This document shows positions 16,781-26,347 of a DNA stretch of 64,000 nt, one piece after another; the first letter of the stretch is position 1, and each line of letters starts with the position of its first letter. The stretch is from the NCBI GenBank assembly GCA_026874595.1, contig JAPPUL010000079.1:1855001-1919000 (forward strand), given 5' to 3'. Below the pieces are notes generated by a model. The model had not been told where the DNA came from. It searched no databases and worked only from the letters and a program-made list of their open reading frames with translations. The position numbers and the translations under genes are program-made. The DNA is from Sipunculus nudus (Eukaryota; Annelida; Sipuncula; Golfingiida; Sipunculidae).

Positions 16781-19405
16781 ATGGTATGCAGAATGTTTAT
16801 AAATGATGTTATAAACTATCTACGTGAACGCGATAAAAAACTAAAGGGCACAAGACATGTTGTGGCAGGCAAGGATAAAGAAGACATACCAAAAGCATTG
16901 TACTTAGAGGAAGATTGTAGCGTATTAAGCGCTGGGGGATTAAAGCGAGGACATTTACTTAGCCTTGAAGAGGCCCGACTTTTGCGTGATTATGGATTTC
17001 ACTTAATATGGGTAACAGATGAGGAGATAAGAGAGGCAGATAAGAGGAAAGATGAAGTGTCATATTACAAGGGCGAACTTGAAAATATACTGGTAAAGCA
17101 TGTAAAGGTAATAGATGAGAAGGCACATGGTAAAAAGCCCGGTAGTGCAATACATTATATAGAACGTAACGATTTACTAAGACAGACCCTAGAGCCCTTA
17201 CAACTTGAGGGAGCAAAATATATAAGACAAAGTTTATTTGGAAAAGATACAAACAAGCAAATGGGAGGGATTAAATATATACTAAACATATTGTACAACA
17301 AACAAATAGATAAGGTAGGGCTTTACAATTCTTATTGTCTTGGTAACATGTGGGAACTTAAGCAAAAGAAGACAAAACTAGGGACAAAACTAGGGACAAA
17401 CAAGAAGGAGCGGGTAAGGAGTAATTTTGTATTAATGATTATGTTAGATATAGTGCTTGCTTTTGTAGCTACAATAAATAAGCTTCAAACAGCCCGTATG
17501 AGAAGAGGATATGAGGAAGGGGAGGAGGCCATACCAAAGCGTGAACCATATAATCAAGATGAGATAGTAGAGGGGAGCTTGAGTGCGTTATTTTGTGAGT
17601 ATGGATATTTACATCATGCAATAGATTTAATAATGCAAAGAAATACAAATCCCTATTATACAAATAAGGGAGAGCTTGAAGGGAGTGGCTATACGACATT
17701 AGATGAAATGAATGAATTAATAGTTTTAAAAAGAGCGCACGTAAGTAATTATATTTTTACATCTGCTAATCGAGTAGATTTCACATTGCCACTAAGTAAA
17801 GACATATTAAGAAATAACCGTCGCTGGCTTAATGGGGAAGGATATCCGAAGAGAAAGTTAATTACCACAAAAATATCCCAAAGGGATGAGGATGGGAGCA
17901 TAGAGCTTTTGGAGCGGAAGACGTTTGATGCTCCGATACATGAAATGACACGTTTAGTTGGGATAATTAGTTTTTTTGTAGACTGTCTTGCACACACCCC
18001 ATTGCACATACCGTTTCAGAGGGACTGTGTGGTACGTCACATGCTCTTAAACAGCGAATATAATAGATATGGTCAAGAAATAGATAAACAAGGTAAATAT
18101 GATTTTGATACTTATGTAAAACATACTAAGCGCTTTGATAAGTATTTGCTTGAGGGTTTTTTATCGTCAATATCGATTTATAAGATAGGCGAGCAGGTGC
18201 CAATATATAATTTTAATAATTCAAAAGAAAAGTTATATGATGCAAAAGTAGTAAGATATACTAATAAGCCAAATCGTCCAGTAGTTAAGGTTTTGAATGG
18301 GAAAGTAGGGGAAGAGCTTGATTTATCGAAGAAAGAGCATGACTTTATATATATAGGAGAATATATACCGACCTTACTATTTCAGGATGTAATAGATGAG
18401 TATTATTTAGATTATAAAGAAGCAGGAATAACGATAAAAGATTTCAAGTCAAAATATACAAGTAAAGAAAAGAATGAAAATGTAGGAGAGGAGGAGAAAG
18501 TAGTTGAAAACTTATTTAATGCGATAAGACATAAAGATATGGTATCTTTAGTAGAGAATGGCCATGAGGTAGGTATTGCTTTGGATTCTGAGGCAACTAG
18601 CTTGCTTGATGCTGAAGATGATATGGTTAGAGAAGAAGAAGAAGGAGGAGGAGGAGGAGAAGAAGATATTAGAGAAGACAGGGGAGAAGATGCTGTTACA
18701 TTAGGAGTTTTAGAAGAGAAGGTTTCACTTGATAAAATATCTTCTAAAGGGTTTTTGAATGAGCAAAATGTAAAAGGCTTGGGAGGTAAAAAAGAGATGG
18801 GCTTATTATATAAAATACTTTTTAGGGGTGAGGGAGGCTATATACCTTATTGTTTAGGAGAAGAGGTAGTAGATGGGGGCGTGTCCGCGAAGGATGTTAG
18901 GAGCTACAAGGTAAGATATCAAGTACAATTTGTAGGCAAAGAGGATACCAAAATATTATATAGGTATAAGGAGAATGAAAATGTAGGAGAGGATGAGATA
19001 ATACAAATACCTGTAATATCTGGGGAGCGGGGTGAATATATACTAGGGGATGTATGTAAAGAGGTTACAAAGACCTACAAGGCAGGCTATTTAGTTAAGG
19101 AAGGGGATTATAGGATATTATACTACATTCCATCAAAAGACCCATCAAACAAGGATAAAAAGGAAGGATATAATATAAAAGGGTACAAGGTAGCGAAATA
19201 CATAGTAGAAGTAAAGGAGTATAGTGAAGCTAAGAGCGTGGTAGAATTTTTAAGATATTTTGTATTGAAGGGAGGCAAGGTAGAATGCGCAAGGGATCAA
19301 AATTGTGGAAAGAGGTTTGATTTAAACAAGCTACCTTTTTTTGTTATAGGGGAGGAGTTAACAGCAAAAGAGATGGTGGAGTATTTTGGGCTTACAGTAA
19401 AGTAA
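16781..19405 (+). CDS. Large protein with a degenerate HD-GYP-like domain
   Basis: 874 aa with no signal peptide. Residues about 340-430 resemble the C-terminal half of HD-GYP cyclic-di-GMP phosphodiesterases: RRWLNGEGYP stands where the family has HHE..DGSGYP, then MTRLVGIISFFVDCLAHTP where it has a metal-site segment with Asp (VDVFDAL). The HD pair and the first GYP-side His are not evident, so hydrolysis is doubtful; a sensor or scaffold role is possible. Residues about 600-660 are a long acidic, Gly-rich linker (EEEEGGGGGEED), followed by a C-terminal region (about 690-870) I cannot name. The start at 16781 has AAGGAG six bases upstream. It precedes the PHP gene by 60 bp on the same strand. 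Confidence 0.5.
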   Translation: MVCRMFINDVINYLRERDKKLKGTRHVVAGKDKEDIPKALYLEEDCSVLSAGGLKRGHLLSLEEARLLRDYGFHLIWVTDEEIREADKRKDEVSYYKGELENILVKHVKVIDEKAHGKKPGSAIHYIERNDLLRQTLEPLQLEGAKYIRQSLFGKDTNKQMGGIKYILNILYNKQIDKVGLYNSYCLGNMWELKQKKTKLGTKLGTNKKERVRSNFVLMIMLDIVLAFVATINKLQTARMRRGYEEGEEAIPKREPYNQDEIVEGSLSALFCEYGYLHHAIDLIMQRNTNPYYTNKGELEGSGYTTLDEMNELIVLKRAHVSNYIFTSANRVDFTLPLSKDILRNNRRWLNGEGYPKRKLITTKISQRDEDGSIELLERKTFDAPIHEMTRLVGIISFFVDCLAHTPLHIPFQRDCVVRHMLLNSEYNRYGQEIDKQGKYDFDTYVKHTKRFDKYLLEGFLSSISIYKIGEQVPIYNFNNSKEKLYDAKVVRYTNKPNRPVVKVLNGKVGEELDLSKKEHDFIYIGEYIPTLLFQDVIDEYYLDYKEAGITIKDFKSKYTSKEKNENVGEEEKVVENLFNAIRHKDMVSLVENGHEVGIALDSEATSLLDAEDDMVREEEEGGGGGEEDIREDRGEDAVTLGVLEEKVSLDKISSKGFLNEQNVKGLGGKKEMGLLYKILFRGEGGYIPYCLGEEVVDGGVSAKDVRSYKVRYQVQFVGKEDTKILYRYKENENVGEDEIIQIPVISGERGEYILGDVCKEVTKTYKAGYLVKEGDYRILYYIPSKDPSNKDKKEGYNIKGYKVAKYIVEVKEYSEAKSVVEFLRYFVLKGGKVECARDQNCGKRFDLNKLPFFVIGEELTAKEMVEYFGLTVK

Positions 19406-19418
19406 ATGCTGCTTTAAG

Positions 19419-19463
19419 AGATAGATAAATAGATAGATAAATGAATAGATAAATGAGATAGAT
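19419..19463. repeat. 12-bp tandem repeat abutting a start codon
   Basis: Units of the type agatagataaat occur nearly four times. The last imperfect unit runs straight into the ATG of the PHP gene at 19465, leaving that gene without a clear Shine-Dalgarno sequence. Confidence 0.8.
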
Positions 19464-19464
19464 A

Positions 19465-20310
19465 ATGGAGCAAGAAAGAATAGATTTACATTGTCATACG
19501 ACGGCCTCAGATGGTAGTTTATGTCCTGAGGAGCTTATAAGGCTTGCAAAACGAGAAGGTCTTAAGGCAATAGCAATAACAGATCACGATACAATAGAAG
19601 GAATAGAAGAAGCAGTGAATGAAGGGAAGCGTCAAGGGGTTGAGGTTATAGCAGGAATTGAGTTAAGTAGTTATTATAATGGTGATGTCCATATACTTGG
19701 TTATGGAATAGATTATAAGAGTGAATCTTTGTCAAAAGAGCTTTTATTGGTGCAAGAAGTAAGGGATAAGAGGAATAAAGAGATAGTAAAGAGATTAAAT
19801 GAGCTTGGGATAGAAATAAGGTTATGTGATATAAAGTTAGAGGCAAAGGGTCTTGCGATAACGCGCCCTCATATAGCAAGAGCGTTAGTTCGGCTTGGCT
19901 ATGCAAAAGATATTAAAGAGGTATTCAGAGAGTATTTATCGGAGGGGGGAAAATGTTTTGTAAAGAAAGAAGACATGAGCCCAAAGGAAGCAATAAAGCT
20001 CATACTGAATTATGGAGGACATGCAGTACTTGCGCATCCAATCTACGTAAAACAGCGGCTTGGGGAGGAGGGGTTTAATGGTTTTGTAAAAGAGCTTAAG
20101 CAAGCAGGCTTAAAAGGGCTTGAAGTATACCATCCAGAACACGGAGAAGGGGAAGTAAAAGAGTTTTTGAGTATGGCGGCAGAAAATGGGTTATGTGTAA
20201 CAGGGGGTAGTGATTTTCATGGAGATATAAAGCCTGACATAAAGCTTGGCAGTGGTCGAAATGGTCGTTATAAGATACCTTATAAATATTTGGAAGAGTT
20301 ATTTAGATAG
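19465..20310 (+). CDS. PHP-domain phosphoesterase (YciV/RNase AM-like)
   Basis: Metal-dependent phosphoesterase of the PHP family. Relatives act on 3',5'-nucleotide bisphosphates or trim RNA 5' ends. The 281-aa protein shows the metal-binding motifs in order: IDLHCHTTASDGS (about 6-18), ITDHDTIEG (about 38-46), GIELSS, VHILGYG, HAVLAHP (about 187-193) and GGSDFHGD (about 253-260). The insert with ITRPHIARALV is typical of the YciV/TrpH group. The plus-strand run with the HD-like and siroheme genes suggests co-transcription but not a shared pathway. Confidence 0.88.
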   Translation: MEQERIDLHCHTTASDGSLCPEELIRLAKREGLKAIAITDHDTIEGIEEAVNEGKRQGVEVIAGIELSSYYNGDVHILGYGIDYKSESLSKELLLVQEVRDKRNKEIVKRLNELGIEIRLCDIKLEAKGLAITRPHIARALVRLGYAKDIKEVFREYLSEGGKCFVKKEDMSPKEAIKLILNYGGHAVLAHPIYVKQRLGEEGFNGFVKELKQAGLKGLEVYHPEHGEGEVKEFLSMAAENGLCVTGGSDFHGDIKPDIKLGSGRNGRYKIPYKYLEELFR

Positions 20311-20331
20311 AATGGAGTTATTGTACTTGGG

Positions 20332-20399
20332 GAACTAATTAGGCGAACTAATTAAAAGAACTAATTAAAAGAACTAATTAAAAGAACTAATTAAAAGAA
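20332..20399. repeat. 13-bp tandem repeat upstream of the siroheme-type gene
   Basis: The unit gaactaattaaaa occurs five times (the first copies imperfect), filling almost the entire gap between the PHP gene and the next start codon at 20407. Confidence 0.85.
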
Positions 20400-20406
20400 A
20401 GTAAGG

Positions 20407-21069
20407 ATGAGCTATTTACCGATCTTATTAAATATAGAAGGGAAGCGAGTATTGGTAGTAGGGGGAGGAGTGGTTGCCTACCGTCGGATAAAGAATATAA
20501 CTGACTATACAAAAGAGCTTAAGGTAGTATCAAAAGCATTAAGAGAAGAGCTTAGAGTATATCTAGATAAAAAAAGAATATGTTATGAGGAGCGCGAGTA
20601 TACGAAAGGTGATCTTGTGGGGGTAGGATTGTGTATAGTGGCAACATCAGATAGAGTTAAGAATAAAGAGATAGTAGAATCTTGCAAAAGGGCTAGGATA
20701 TTATATAACGATGCGAGTGTAGTTTGTAGTGAGATTTCGTTTCCATCAAGTTATGTTGTAGAAGGTGAAATAATAATGTCATACTATACCTATGGGAATG
20801 CGCCTATAGTGGGAAAGAAGATACGAGATGATTTCATAAAGCGTTATGAGCGGGAATATAAGGTGCTTTTAAAATTCTTCAAAGAACACAGGGTAGAATA
20901 TAATGAGTTATTGGGAAGAGATAAGAAGGTAAGTTTTTGGGAGGCGGCATATAATTTTGTAAAGGGGTTAGGAGGATTAGGCGGTGTTGGGGGTATATCT
21001 GATGTTTCTGAAGAAGAGCTTACTGAAGGTATATTAAGAATCTTAAAAAGATATAAGACAGAGGGCTAG
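20407..21069 (+). CDS. Precorrin-2 dehydrogenase / sirohydrochlorin ferrochelatase-like protein
   Basis: Resembles the N-terminal half of CysG and yeast Met8, which oxidise precorrin-2 with NAD and insert iron to give siroheme. The 220-aa protein opens with LPILLNIEGKRVLVVGGGVV, the NAD-binding Rossmann motif; CIVATSDRVKNKEI follows, and ISFPSSYVVEGEIIMSYYT matches the family's VDIPELCTFIVPS-like region in position but has diverged (the usual Asn and Pro are changed). The methyltransferase half of CysG is absent. No other siroheme gene is nearby. The start codon has only AAGG immediately before it. Confidence 0.75.
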   Translation: MSYLPILLNIEGKRVLVVGGGVVAYRRIKNITDYTKELKVVSKALREELRVYLDKKRICYEEREYTKGDLVGVGLCIVATSDRVKNKEIVESCKRARILYNDASVVCSEISFPSSYVVEGEIIMSYYTYGNAPIVGKKIRDDFIKRYEREYKVLLKFFKEHRVEYNELLGRDKKVSFWEAAYNFVKGLGGLGGVGGISDVSEEELTEGILRILKRYKTEG

Positions 21070-21087
21070 AAAAAAGTATAAATTAGC

Positions 21088-21116
21088 TTGTCAAAAAACT
21101 ATTTTTATAGTAACAT
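21088..21116 (+). promoter_or_regulatory. Candidate glnA promoter
   Basis: TTGTCA (21088-21093) and TAACAT (21111-21116) are separated by 17 bp. A transcript starting near 21123 would have a leader of about 330 nt ahead of glnA and would include the two inverted repeats listed next. Confidence 0.4.
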
Positions 21117-21138
21117 TTTACCTAAGAGAGTATACGAT

Positions 21139-21316
21139 GTTAAAGAGGGGTCCTACCGTGAGCAGAATGAGTGCGCATGATGAGTGAGGCGAAAGTCCTT
21201 TAACAAGAGAGACAGCAAGTCTTAAAAAAAAGTAAAAGATAATTTCAAAACAAAAAAGAGTTATCAGAGTATTAGGTATTGTGATATAGGGCTCGTCAAG
21301 AGAGTGAGACCTAATA
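21139..21316 (+). ncRNA. Putative structured leader RNA of glnA
   Basis: Two stem-forming elements lie in the long glnA leader. In the first, GTTAAAG (21139-21145) pairs exactly with CTTTAAC (21198-21204), enclosing a GC-richer 52-nt core. In the second, TATTAGGT (21270-21277) pairs with ACCTAATA (21309-21316), and an inner CTC (21292-21294) can pair with GAG (21306-21308) next to the closing stem. The core is less AT-rich than the flanks, as expected of a conserved RNA. It does not match the glutamine (glnA) riboswitch consensus as I know it. Function unassigned. Confidence 0.4.
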
Positions 21317-21356
21317 ATATATTAAGCTAGAGTTTTTAGATATAGTCTTAGTTTGT

Positions 21357-21441
21357 AAAATATGGGATAAGGAAAAATATGGGATAAGGAAACTGGAATA
21401 TTTTACTAAAGTTTATAAAGTTTGAATTTATAAAGTTTGAA
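21357..21441. repeat. Two direct repeats in the glnA leader
   Basis: aaaatatgggataagg occurs at 21357 and 21374 (period 17), and tttataaagtttgaa at 21412 and 21427 (period 15). The second pair ends right at the AGGAGG of glnA (21443-21448). Confidence 0.8.
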
Positions 21442-21454
21442 AAGGAGGAGATAA

Positions 21455-22885
21455 ATGATTTTACGAGGGAAAACGGCACAAGAGGTAGTAGAATACATAA
21501 AGAAAGAAGATGTAAAGATGGTAGATCTTCGCTTCATGGATTTTCCTGGATTATGGCAACACTGTACATTTCCGTCATCAATCATAACAGAGAGTGTATT
21601 TGAGGAGGGCTTAGGCTTTGACGGCAGTTCAATAAGGGGCTGGCAGGCGATAAATGAAAGTGACATGCTAATAATACCAGATCCAACTAGAGCGTTTATA
21701 GATCCGTTCATGAAAGATAAAACATTAGTAATGGTAACAAGTATAAAGGACCCAGTAACAGGAGAAAGGTATTCAAAAGACCCAAGAAATATAGCATTAA
21801 AAGCAGAAGAATACTTAAAGTCAACGGGAATAGCAGACACAGCATATTTTGGACCGGAGGCGGAGTTTTTCATATTCGATGATGTAAGATTTGACCAAAG
21901 CTCAAAAGAGGGTTATTATCATATAGATTCAGATGAGGCGGCATGGAATACAGGGCGTCGTGAGGAAGGTGGTAATAAAGGATATAAGATACGCCATAAG
22001 GAAGGATATTTCCCGGTACCGCCAATGGATACGCATCAAGACCTTAGGAGTGAGATGTCCTTAGTGCTAATGGACCTTGGAATAAAGATAGAAGCACATC
22101 ATCATGAAGTGGCAACAGGCGGGCAATCTGAGATATCTATGGTATATAATACATTAGTAAACATGGCAGATGATTTACTAATATATAAATACGTGGTAAA
22201 GAACGTGGCACGACGTAATGGTAAAACAGTTACCTTCATGCCAAAGCCAATGTTTGCAGATAATGGTACAGGAATGCATACGCATCAATCGTTATGGAGT
22301 GATGGTAAACCGCTCTTTGCAGGAGATGATTATGCAGGCTTAAGCGAGCTTGGTCTTTACTATATAGGTGGAATATTAAAACACTCCAGGGCCCTAACAG
22401 CGTTTACCAATCCAACAACAAATTCATACAGACGCCTTATCCCGGGCTTTGAAGCACCTATAAATCTAGCATACTCATCAAGAAACCGAAGTGCAGCAAT
22501 AAGGATACCGATGTATTCTCCAAGTCCAAAGGCTAAAAGAATAGAAGTAAGATACCCAGACCCAAGTTCTAATCCATATTTTGCGATGTCAGCTATGCTT
22601 ATGGCAGGTCTTGATGGTATACAAAATAAGATAGACCCAGGTGAACCACTAGATACGGATATATATGATTTGCCAGTTGAGGAGCTTGCTAAAGTAGAAA
22701 GTACTCCAGCAAGTCTTTCTGAGGCACTACAGTCACTTGAAAAGGATCATCAATTCTTGCTTAAAGGCAATGTATTTACTGAGGATGTTATTGAGTCTTG
22801 GATAGAGTATAAGATGAACTCAGAGGTAAAACAACTTGATTTAAGACCGCATCCTTATGAATTTGCTTTGTACTATGACATTTAA
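21455..22885 (+). CDS. glnA: Glutamine synthetase type I
   Basis: Makes glutamine from glutamate, ammonia and ATP; forms dodecamers in the cytoplasm. The 476-aa length fits the GSI-beta class. Seen: [11 protein letters not shown], then [12 protein letters not shown] with metal-binding Glu, [29 protein letters not shown], and [23 protein letters not shown] for substrate and [11 protein letters not shown] is the adenylylation segment with its Tyr, so covalent control by GlnE is possible. A strong AAAGGAGG lies before the ATG. The long leader with inverted repeats (21139-21316) suggests extra control at the RNA level. Confidence 0.96.
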   Translation: MILRGKTAQEVVEYIKKEDVKMVDLRFMDFPGLWQHCTFPSSIITESVFEEGLGFDGSSIRGWQAINESDMLIIPDPTRAFIDPFMKDKTLVMVTSIKDPVTGERYSKDPRNIALKAEEYLKSTGIADTAYFGPEAEFFIFDDVRFDQSSKEGYYHIDSDEAAWNTGRREEGGNKGYKIRHKEGYFPVPPMDTHQDLRSEMSLVLMDLGIKIEAHHHEVATGGQSEISMVYNTLVNMADDLLIYKYVVKNVARRNGKTVTFMPKPMFADNGTGMHTHQSLWSDGKPLFAGDDYAGLSELGLYYIGGILKHSRALTAFTNPTTNSYRRLIPGFEAPINLAYSSRNRSAAIRIPMYSPSPKAKRIEVRYPDPSSNPYFAMSAMLMAGLDGIQNKIDPGEPLDTDIYDLPVEELAKVESTPASLSEALQSLEKDHQFLLKGNVFTEDVIESWIEYKMNSEVKQLDLRPHPYEFALYYDI

Positions 22886-22909
22886 AGGACATTTAAGCAA
22901 GGAGTCGTA

Positions 22910-24868
22910 TTAATTTTCTTGGGGCAGCTCTTTTATCGTAAACCTATAGGGTATATTAGAGTTGCCACTACTTGCAAATTCTGATTCTATTTTGATATTA
23001 TAAATGTTAGACATGGGGTCAAATGGGATATGAGGAGTTTTAAGTATTTGTCTTTTAATCTTCCCATTTATAGATTTCATGCTAGGAAATTCTTCGACGA
23101 TCCTGCCATCCTTATAATAAATAGATAAAAGAGCACTCATATCATTAGGAGAGACAAAAACAACTTGATATTTTCTATTACCTTGTAACTTAGCTTCAAA
23201 GAAGTCAATATCATTATGCTGCATAGGGTTTTTGTTGCTGGGGTTTATGTATCCATAAATCATTTTGTTGGGATGTATTTTATTTATCTTATGTTTTATG
23301 TCATTAGGCTCAAGCTCGTAATTGTTAAGCACTTTTCTAAGTTCGACTTTTAAAACATAAGGTTTTTTATAATTGTAAGAAGTGTTATGAACTGAACCTC
23401 TAACGCAAAATATTATACTCTTAAGAGCGTTAGTACTAAAAGTATTAATATTCTCGCCCTCCCCAACCCCATTGTTATCATAAACTCTTAAAAGCTTACC
23501 AGAAACGTCAAATATAAGTAAAGCAATATCAACGCCATCAACGCCTGAAAGCGATGCAAAAAGGCTATACGTGGTTGTTGAAAGCCTATTTGGAAGTATA
23601 TATTCAATTGGAGGAGGGTTTACAATAAGTTCTTTTAGTCTTTTAGGAATCTTTTGTTTATTAAGTTCTTTAGTATTAAGCTTACCTTTAAAAGAAGCAA
23701 TATCACTATCTTTATCTTTGCTATTATGGGATTTGTTTTTTTTGATATGTAATATAAAATAGTCATTATCATCTATAGTGCTCAAAGTCCCTTTAATGCT
23801 TTTGTAGTCGTTAATGTTAATTATGTTTGCCTTCTCAAGGGAGTTATTAATCTCGGATTCAAAGGCTTGGTCTTTAGAGGATAAAATGCTTTTAATGGAT
23901 AGACGATAAATAAAATCTTCCTCCAAATTGTACTTATAAGCGTGCGGCACCCCGGCAACGACAATATAATAACGCTTATTAGGTTTAAGCGCAAGATTAT
24001 CAATGCGCTCGCCAAAACCTGCCTTACGACTGTCAATAACACGATAAAAGTCCTCAGCATATATAGCAAGGATAGCATCAATAAAAGGTTTGCCATCCAA
24101 AATGATAGATACTTTTAAGTCCTCATCACCTAAGTCAAAGTAGTACCAATCTAGGTCAAGGTTTTGAAATATTTTGTTAATAGAATGCTTGTAAGGGAAT
24201 TTTGTATTAGAGCTTGCTTTATTGTAAAAAGGGATAAAAGAGCCTTCAATAAACTTATCAAGTTCTATTTTGTTAGCATATAGGAAAGAGTCATTAGGTT
24301 CTTGTTCGTAAAACATGCTAATATCTTGAGGAGTTATACTTAGAGTATAGTTACTTGACGGGAAATTGCTTTTTTTGATGTTTTGTAAATTAGCTTTATG
24401 AATAGAAGTCTGCAAGTCGCTTATGCTAATTAGGATGTAATATATTTTATTTTGCAAGATAATGTTATTTAGTTGTTCGATAGAGTTTTTCCTGTTATCA
24501 TCAACAGTTTTAATAATGGTATTACCCTCATATAAAGTAATTTGGGTATCATAATCTTGAATATTTGATAAAGATATATTGAATGCGGCATGTGAGTTTA
24601 GGTTTTGCAGGTCTATGACAAAGGTATCTTTATCGTTTAAAGAGTCAAAGTTTCCTTTAATGGGTTTATTTAGTTTAATGGGCGTTGCATTTTTAAGTAG
24701 TGAGTTTGGTTCTTGTTCGTACAACTCATTATTCTTATTGCAATTAATTAAAGCAAGACTTGAGTAGATTAAAAGGATTATTAAAAGGATTAGATGTACA
24801 AGTGAGCTTAGTTTTAGGGATGGATTTTTACGTGGGGTATAAATAATGTTTTTAAAGAATGTATACAA
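22910..24868 (-). CDS. Large lipoprotein with repeated PPC-like domains
   Basis: 652 aa. A basic N-terminus and hydrophobic stretch (about 20-43) end in a lipobox, LALINC, so the protein should be lipid-anchored. Four segments begin with the pattern E-x-E-P-N-(D/S)-s-..-A and end in a DxDxF/Y(F) motif (YEQEPNSLLKNATPI, YEQEPNDSFLYANKI, FESEINNSLEKANII, NYELEPNDIKHKI), as in PPC (pre-peptidase C-terminal) beta-sandwich domains, which here stand alone without a peptidase. Function is probably binding at the cell surface or periplasm. It converges on glnA with a 24-bp gap. Confidence 0.75.
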   Translation of the reverse strand: MYTFFKNIIYTPRKNPSLKLSSLVHLILLIILLIYSSLALINCNKNNELYEQEPNSLLKNATPIKLNKPIKGNFDSLNDKDTFVIDLQNLNSHAAFNISLSNIQDYDTQITLYEGNTIIKTVDDNRKNSIEQLNNIILQNKIYYILISISDLQTSIHKANLQNIKKSNFPSSNYTLSITPQDISMFYEQEPNDSFLYANKIELDKFIEGSFIPFYNKASSNTKFPYKHSINKIFQNLDLDWYYFDLGDEDLKVSIILDGKPFIDAILAIYAEDFYRVIDSRKAGFGERIDNLALKPNKRYYIVVAGVPHAYKYNLEEDFIYRLSIKSILSSKDQAFESEINNSLEKANIININDYKSIKGTLSTIDDNDYFILHIKKNKSHNSKDKDSDIASFKGKLNTKELNKQKIPKRLKELIVNPPPIEYILPNRLSTTTYSLFASLSGVDGVDIALLIFDVSGKLLRVYDNNGVGEGENINTFSTNALKSIIFCVRGSVHNTSYNYKKPYVLKVELRKVLNNYELEPNDIKHKINKIHPNKMIYGYINPSNKNPMQHNDIDFFEAKLQGNRKYQVVFVSPNDMSALLSIYYKDGRIVEEFPSMKSINGKIKRQILKTPHIPFDPMSNIYNIKIESEFASSGNSNIPYRFTIKELPQEN

Positions 24869-25109
24869 AATAAACTCTAAAGCTTAATATTTTGCCAAGT
24901 AGCAAAAATAAAAAGCATAAAAAAATAGACACAAAAAGACAAGATACTTTATAATAAACGAATAGTCAAAGTGAATGTATCAAAAGAGGGCAATAATTAA
25001 TTTATTTTATAGAGGTATTTTTTCTTATTATGCTTTAAGCAAGCTTTATAAAGCTAACAAATAAGATAAAGAAGATAATTTATAAGGAAAGAGTAAAGGA
25101 AGTAAAGGA

Positions 25110-26228
25110 ATGAGGATAGTGATGACAGGAGGAGGGACAGGGGGGCACACAATAACGGCATTAGCAGTATACACTACTTTAACAAAAAAGCAAGAAGAGA
25201 AGCAAGAGGATAAACATAATATCTTATACATAGGCAGCAAATATGGCTTAGAGAGGGAGGTTATAGGTGGTATAGTAAAATATAAAAGCATAACAACCGG
25301 CAAGCTTAGAAGGTATTTCTCATTTAAGAACTTTATAGATATATTCAAGGTTTTGTATGGCTATTTACATTCTCTTAAGATTCTAAGTAATTTTAAGCCA
25401 AAGGTAGTGTTTAGCACAGGAGGGTATGTCTCAGTACCGGTAGTACTTGCGGCAAAAACATTAAACATACCGATAATAATCCACGAACAAACAGTTTTGG
25501 TAGGGCTTGCAAATAGGATAGGAGGTTATTTTGCAAAGAAGGTATTAGTTGCATTTTTATCTTCAGCAAAATATTTTGCCAAGGAGAAGGTAATTCATAC
25601 AGGGCAACCGCTTAGGGAAGAGATACTAGGAGGGAGCAAAGAGGAACTTTATAAGCAATTTGAGATTAAAGGAGAGGATGCTCATGGGAGGAAGTTACCA
25701 TTAATCTACATAACTGGCGGTTCACAAGGTTCTCACAGGGTAAACATGGTTATAGGCGAGCTTTTAGAAGAATTACTTGAACATTGTAGTATAATTCATC
25801 AATGTGGACGTAGCAAGCTGCATGATGATTTTAAAGAGCTTAGTAGTAAGCGAGAAGGCTTAGTACGCAAAGACCGTTATGTAATAAGAGATTTTATATA
25901 CGCTTTAGAATTAAAGAATATATTATCAAGTTGCGATTTGCTTATAGGGCGATCTGGAGCAGGGACAGTACATGAGGCTAAAGCCTTTAATATACCATCA
26001 ATTTTAATACCTCTTGCAATAGCAGTAGGAAACGAACAATATCATAACGCAAAATACTTGGAAGAGGAGGGCCTAGCAAAGATAATTGAGGAAAAGGATT
26101 TAACAAAGGGTTTGCTTAGGGATGAAATACTTATGATGTTAGAAAGAGGAAGAAATAAGACAATTGGTATAAATCGGTGTGAAATGGGTGCAAATGAGAG
26201 AATAAAGCAAGTTATACTATCAATATGA
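25110..26228 (+). CDS. murG: UDP-GlcNAc:lipid I N-acetylglucosaminyltransferase MurG
   Basis: Adds GlcNAc to lipid I to make the peptidoglycan precursor lipid II on the inner face of the membrane. 372 aa. TGGGTGGHTITALAVY is the N-terminal glycine-rich loop, STGGYVSVPVVLAA and IIHEQTVLVGLANR are diagnostic, and ITGGSQGSHRVN opens the C-terminal UDP-GlcNAc domain, followed by SGAGTVHEAKAF. It stands alone, not in the usual mur/fts cluster. The Shine-Dalgarno sequence is AAGGA about 9 nt upstream. Confidence 0.94.
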   Translation: MRIVMTGGGTGGHTITALAVYTTLTKKQEEKQEDKHNILYIGSKYGLEREVIGGIVKYKSITTGKLRRYFSFKNFIDIFKVLYGYLHSLKILSNFKPKVVFSTGGYVSVPVVLAAKTLNIPIIIHEQTVLVGLANRIGGYFAKKVLVAFLSSAKYFAKEKVIHTGQPLREEILGGSKEELYKQFEIKGEDAHGRKLPLIYITGGSQGSHRVNMVIGELLEELLEHCSIIHQCGRSKLHDDFKELSSKREGLVRKDRYVIRDFIYALELKNILSSCDLLIGRSGAGTVHEAKAFNIPSILIPLAIAVGNEQYHNAKYLEEEGLAKIIEEKDLTKGLLRDEILMMLERGRNKTIGINRCEMGANERIKQVILSI

Positions 26229-26243
26229 GCGGATTCTAATTAC

Positions 26244-26283
26244 CTTTATAAACTGCTATTTTGTTATAAAGTCGGTTTTTTTT
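26244..26283 (+). terminator. Rho-independent terminator of murG
   Basis: CTTTATAA (26244-26251) pairs with TTATAAAG (26264-26271), 8 bp, followed within 3 nt by a run of T's (26275-26283). Confidence 0.8.
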
Positions 26284-26318
26284 GTCTTAAATTAAGAAAT
26301 AAAAGGTAAGCGATATTG

Positions 26319-26347
26319 TTGACAAAGTAAAAAAATCTTATTATCTA
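26319..26347 (+). promoter_or_regulatory. Promoter of the grpE-dnaK-dnaJ cluster
   Basis: TTGACA (26319-26324), 17 bp, TATCTA (26342-26347). The predicted leader is about 170 nt. No CIRCE inverted repeat (TTAGCACTC-N9-GAGTGCTAA) was seen, so HrcA control is not supported here. Confidence 0.55.

Noticed and set aside
21150-21200. Hammerhead-ribozyme-like text (catgatgagtgaggcgaaagtcc) in the glnA leader
   Set aside because: The invariant C of CUGAUGA is A here, stem II would have only two pairs, and no consistent stems I and III could be drawn.
21185-21235. RNase P RNA-like string (gaggcgaaagtcc)
   Set aside because: None of the other conserved RNase P segments (ACAGAAA, the 3' conserved region) occurs, and the space before glnA is too short.
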